DNA of 64,000 nt from Hyalangium gracile (lineage in GTDB: Bacteria; Myxococcota; Myxococcia; Myxococcales; Myxococcaceae), in contig NZ_JAHXBG010000010.1 in the NCBI RefSeq assembly GCF_020103725.1, forward strand, positions 186,001 through 250,000, in the 5' to 3' direction. The notes under the pieces are model-generated. The model had not been told where the DNA came from. It made no database searches and saw only the letters and a program-made list of their open reading frames with translations. Position numbers and translations under genes: made by a program. How positions within the stretch are numbered: position 1 is the stretch's first letter; each line of letters begins with the position of its first letter. This document shows positions 62,997 to 64,000 of the stretch, piece after piece.

Positions 62997-64000
62997 TCAG
63001 GCCTCCAGCGGGCGCAGCGTGCCGGCGCTCATCCGATGGAAGCGCCACACCAGGGCGAGCGCCACGGCGATGAGCCCCGCGCACAGGCCCCACCAGATGC
63101 CGACGATGCCCAGCTTCAGCCCGAAGCCCAGCAGCAGGGACAGCGGCAGGCCGATGGCGTAGTGCCCCACCATGTTGGCGAGGAAGGTGAACCGCGTCTC
63201 CCCCGCCCCGCGCAGCACACCGGCCCCCACGCCCTGCAGCCCGTCGAAGATCTGGAAGACGGCGGTCACCATCCACAGGGGGACCAGCAGGGGGATGACC
63301 TCCTCCGACGCGCCGGCCAGCCGGGACAGCGTCTGCGGGAAGAGGGCGAACACCAGCGCCGACAGGGCCATGAAGCCCCCACCGCCCGCCAGGGCGATGA
63401 AGCCGCTCATCCGCGCCTGGGGCGTGTTGTGCGCCCCCACCGCCCAGCCCACGCGCACGCTGCCCGCGTTGCCGATGCCCACCGCGATGGTGAAGGAGAC
63501 GCTCGCGAAGGAGATGGCGATCTGGTGCGCCCCCATGCTCGCCTGGCCCAGCCGGAAGGCCAGGACGCCCGCGAGCGCGAAGACGCCGATCTCCGCCGCC
63601 AGGTGCAGGCCGATGGGCAACCCCACGCGGAAGGCCTGCCCCAGGTCCGGCCACACCGGGCGACGCACGGGCGCCGGCCCCTCCGAGGCAGTGGACCGCA
63701 CCGCCGCCAGGACGATGGCCAGCTGGAGCACGGTGCACAGCAGCGTGGCCAGCGCCGCGCCGGCGGCGCCCATGGCGGGGATGCTCCGCAGCGGCCCGAA
63801 GCCCTCCGGCAGCACGCCGCCACCGAAGACGAGGAGGATGTCCGCGCCCAGGTTGAAGATGTTGGCCGCCACGGTGGCCACCACCAGCGGGCGGGTGTTC
63901 GCGGTGGACTGCAGGTAGCCGCGCACCATGAGGAACGCCAGCATCGTCACCAGGCTGGGCGCGCGCCAGTACAGGTAGGCCCGAGTCTCCGCCAGGTCCT
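62997..64000 (-). CDS. MATE-family efflux transporter, 5' end beyond the window
   Basis: The frame is open to the right edge (upstream codons read AETRAYLYWRAPSLVTM), so about 333 C-terminal residues are visible, containing roughly nine membrane helices and the MATE-type loop FLMVRGYLQSTANTRP. MATE proteins export drugs and cationic metabolites using Na+ or H+ gradients. The missing N-terminal part should encode the first three helices. Confidence 0.93.
   Translation of the reverse strand, partial: DLAETRAYLYWRAPSLVTMLAFLMVRGYLQSTANTRPLVVATVAANIFNLGADILLVFGGGVLPEGFGPLRSIPAMGAAGAALATLLCTVLQLAIVLAAVRSTASEGPAPVRRPVWPDLGQAFRVGLPIGLHLAAEIGVFALAGVLAFRLGQASMGAHQIAISFASVSFTIAVGIGNAGSVRVGWAVGAHNTPQARMSGFIALAGGGGFMALSALVFALFPQTLSRLAGASEEVIPLLVPLWMVTAVFQIFDGLQGVGAGVLRGAGETRFTFLANMVGHYAIGLPLSLLLGFGLKLGIVGIWWGLCAGLIAVALALVWRFHRMSAGTLRPLEA

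Overview
The window is high-GC DNA with very long shadow ORFs, frequent GTG/TTG starts and 4-base stop/start overlaps. Gene content points to a myxobacterium, probably of the Cystobacterineae (Archangium/Cystobacter/Stigmatella type): a spore-protein SP21-like small heat-shock protein, a SitA-like lipoprotein toxin with its immunity partner, a eukaryote-like Ser/Thr kinase, two chemosensory clusters, seven non-CheA histidine kinases and a MoxR/bpX-type operon. No rRNA, tRNA, CRISPR array or insertion sequence was seen.

Layout. 1-2.6 kb: right end of a chemosensory locus (CheA-receiver hybrid, CheB). 2.5-8.1 kb: a conserved hypothetical gene, a cytosolic histidine kinase and an NtrB/NtrC-like pair. 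8.3-10.3 kb: an exported protein and a lipoprotein GH1 glycosidase. 10.4-15.1 kb: an orphan kinase, then a SitA/SitI-like cassette lying between the intact kinase and a decayed second copy of the kinase's 3' end, then gene debris. 15-18 kb: HxlR regulator, pirin and another hybrid kinase. 18.3-27.9 kb: a complete minus-strand chemosensory operon read CheY, CheA, CheW, soluble MCP, HEAT-repeat protein, CheR, CheB. 28-32 kb: small heat-shock protein, then a Fur-box-preceded RCC1 lipoprotein and di-haem DUF1111 lipoprotein. 32-37 kb: hybrid kinase, two pseudogenes and a serine hydrolase. 37-41 kb: glutamine synthetase, Fur-family regulator, TonB-like protein. 41-49 kb: exported proteins, a phosphoesterase, a kinase and a TonB-dependent receptor with its own TonB_C-like domain. 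49-55 kb: XRE regulator, Ser/Thr kinase, receivers, an RsbRD-domain kinase and two divergent RelE-fold-like proteins. 55-61.5 kb: MoxR ATPase, bpX5-like, vWA-like/propeller and bpX6-like genes. 61.6-64 kb: exported protein, esterase and a truncated MATE exporter.

Themes. Signalling dominates: two chemosensory arrays and many kinases with no adjacent partner. Iron recurs (Fur-like regulator, TonB-like protein, receptor, Fur-box operon), and so does conflict (Sit cassette, RelE-like pair, MoxR/bpX operon). A 29-bp palindromic repeat, present five times, lies beside gene debris at three of its four loci and marks likely rearrangement points.
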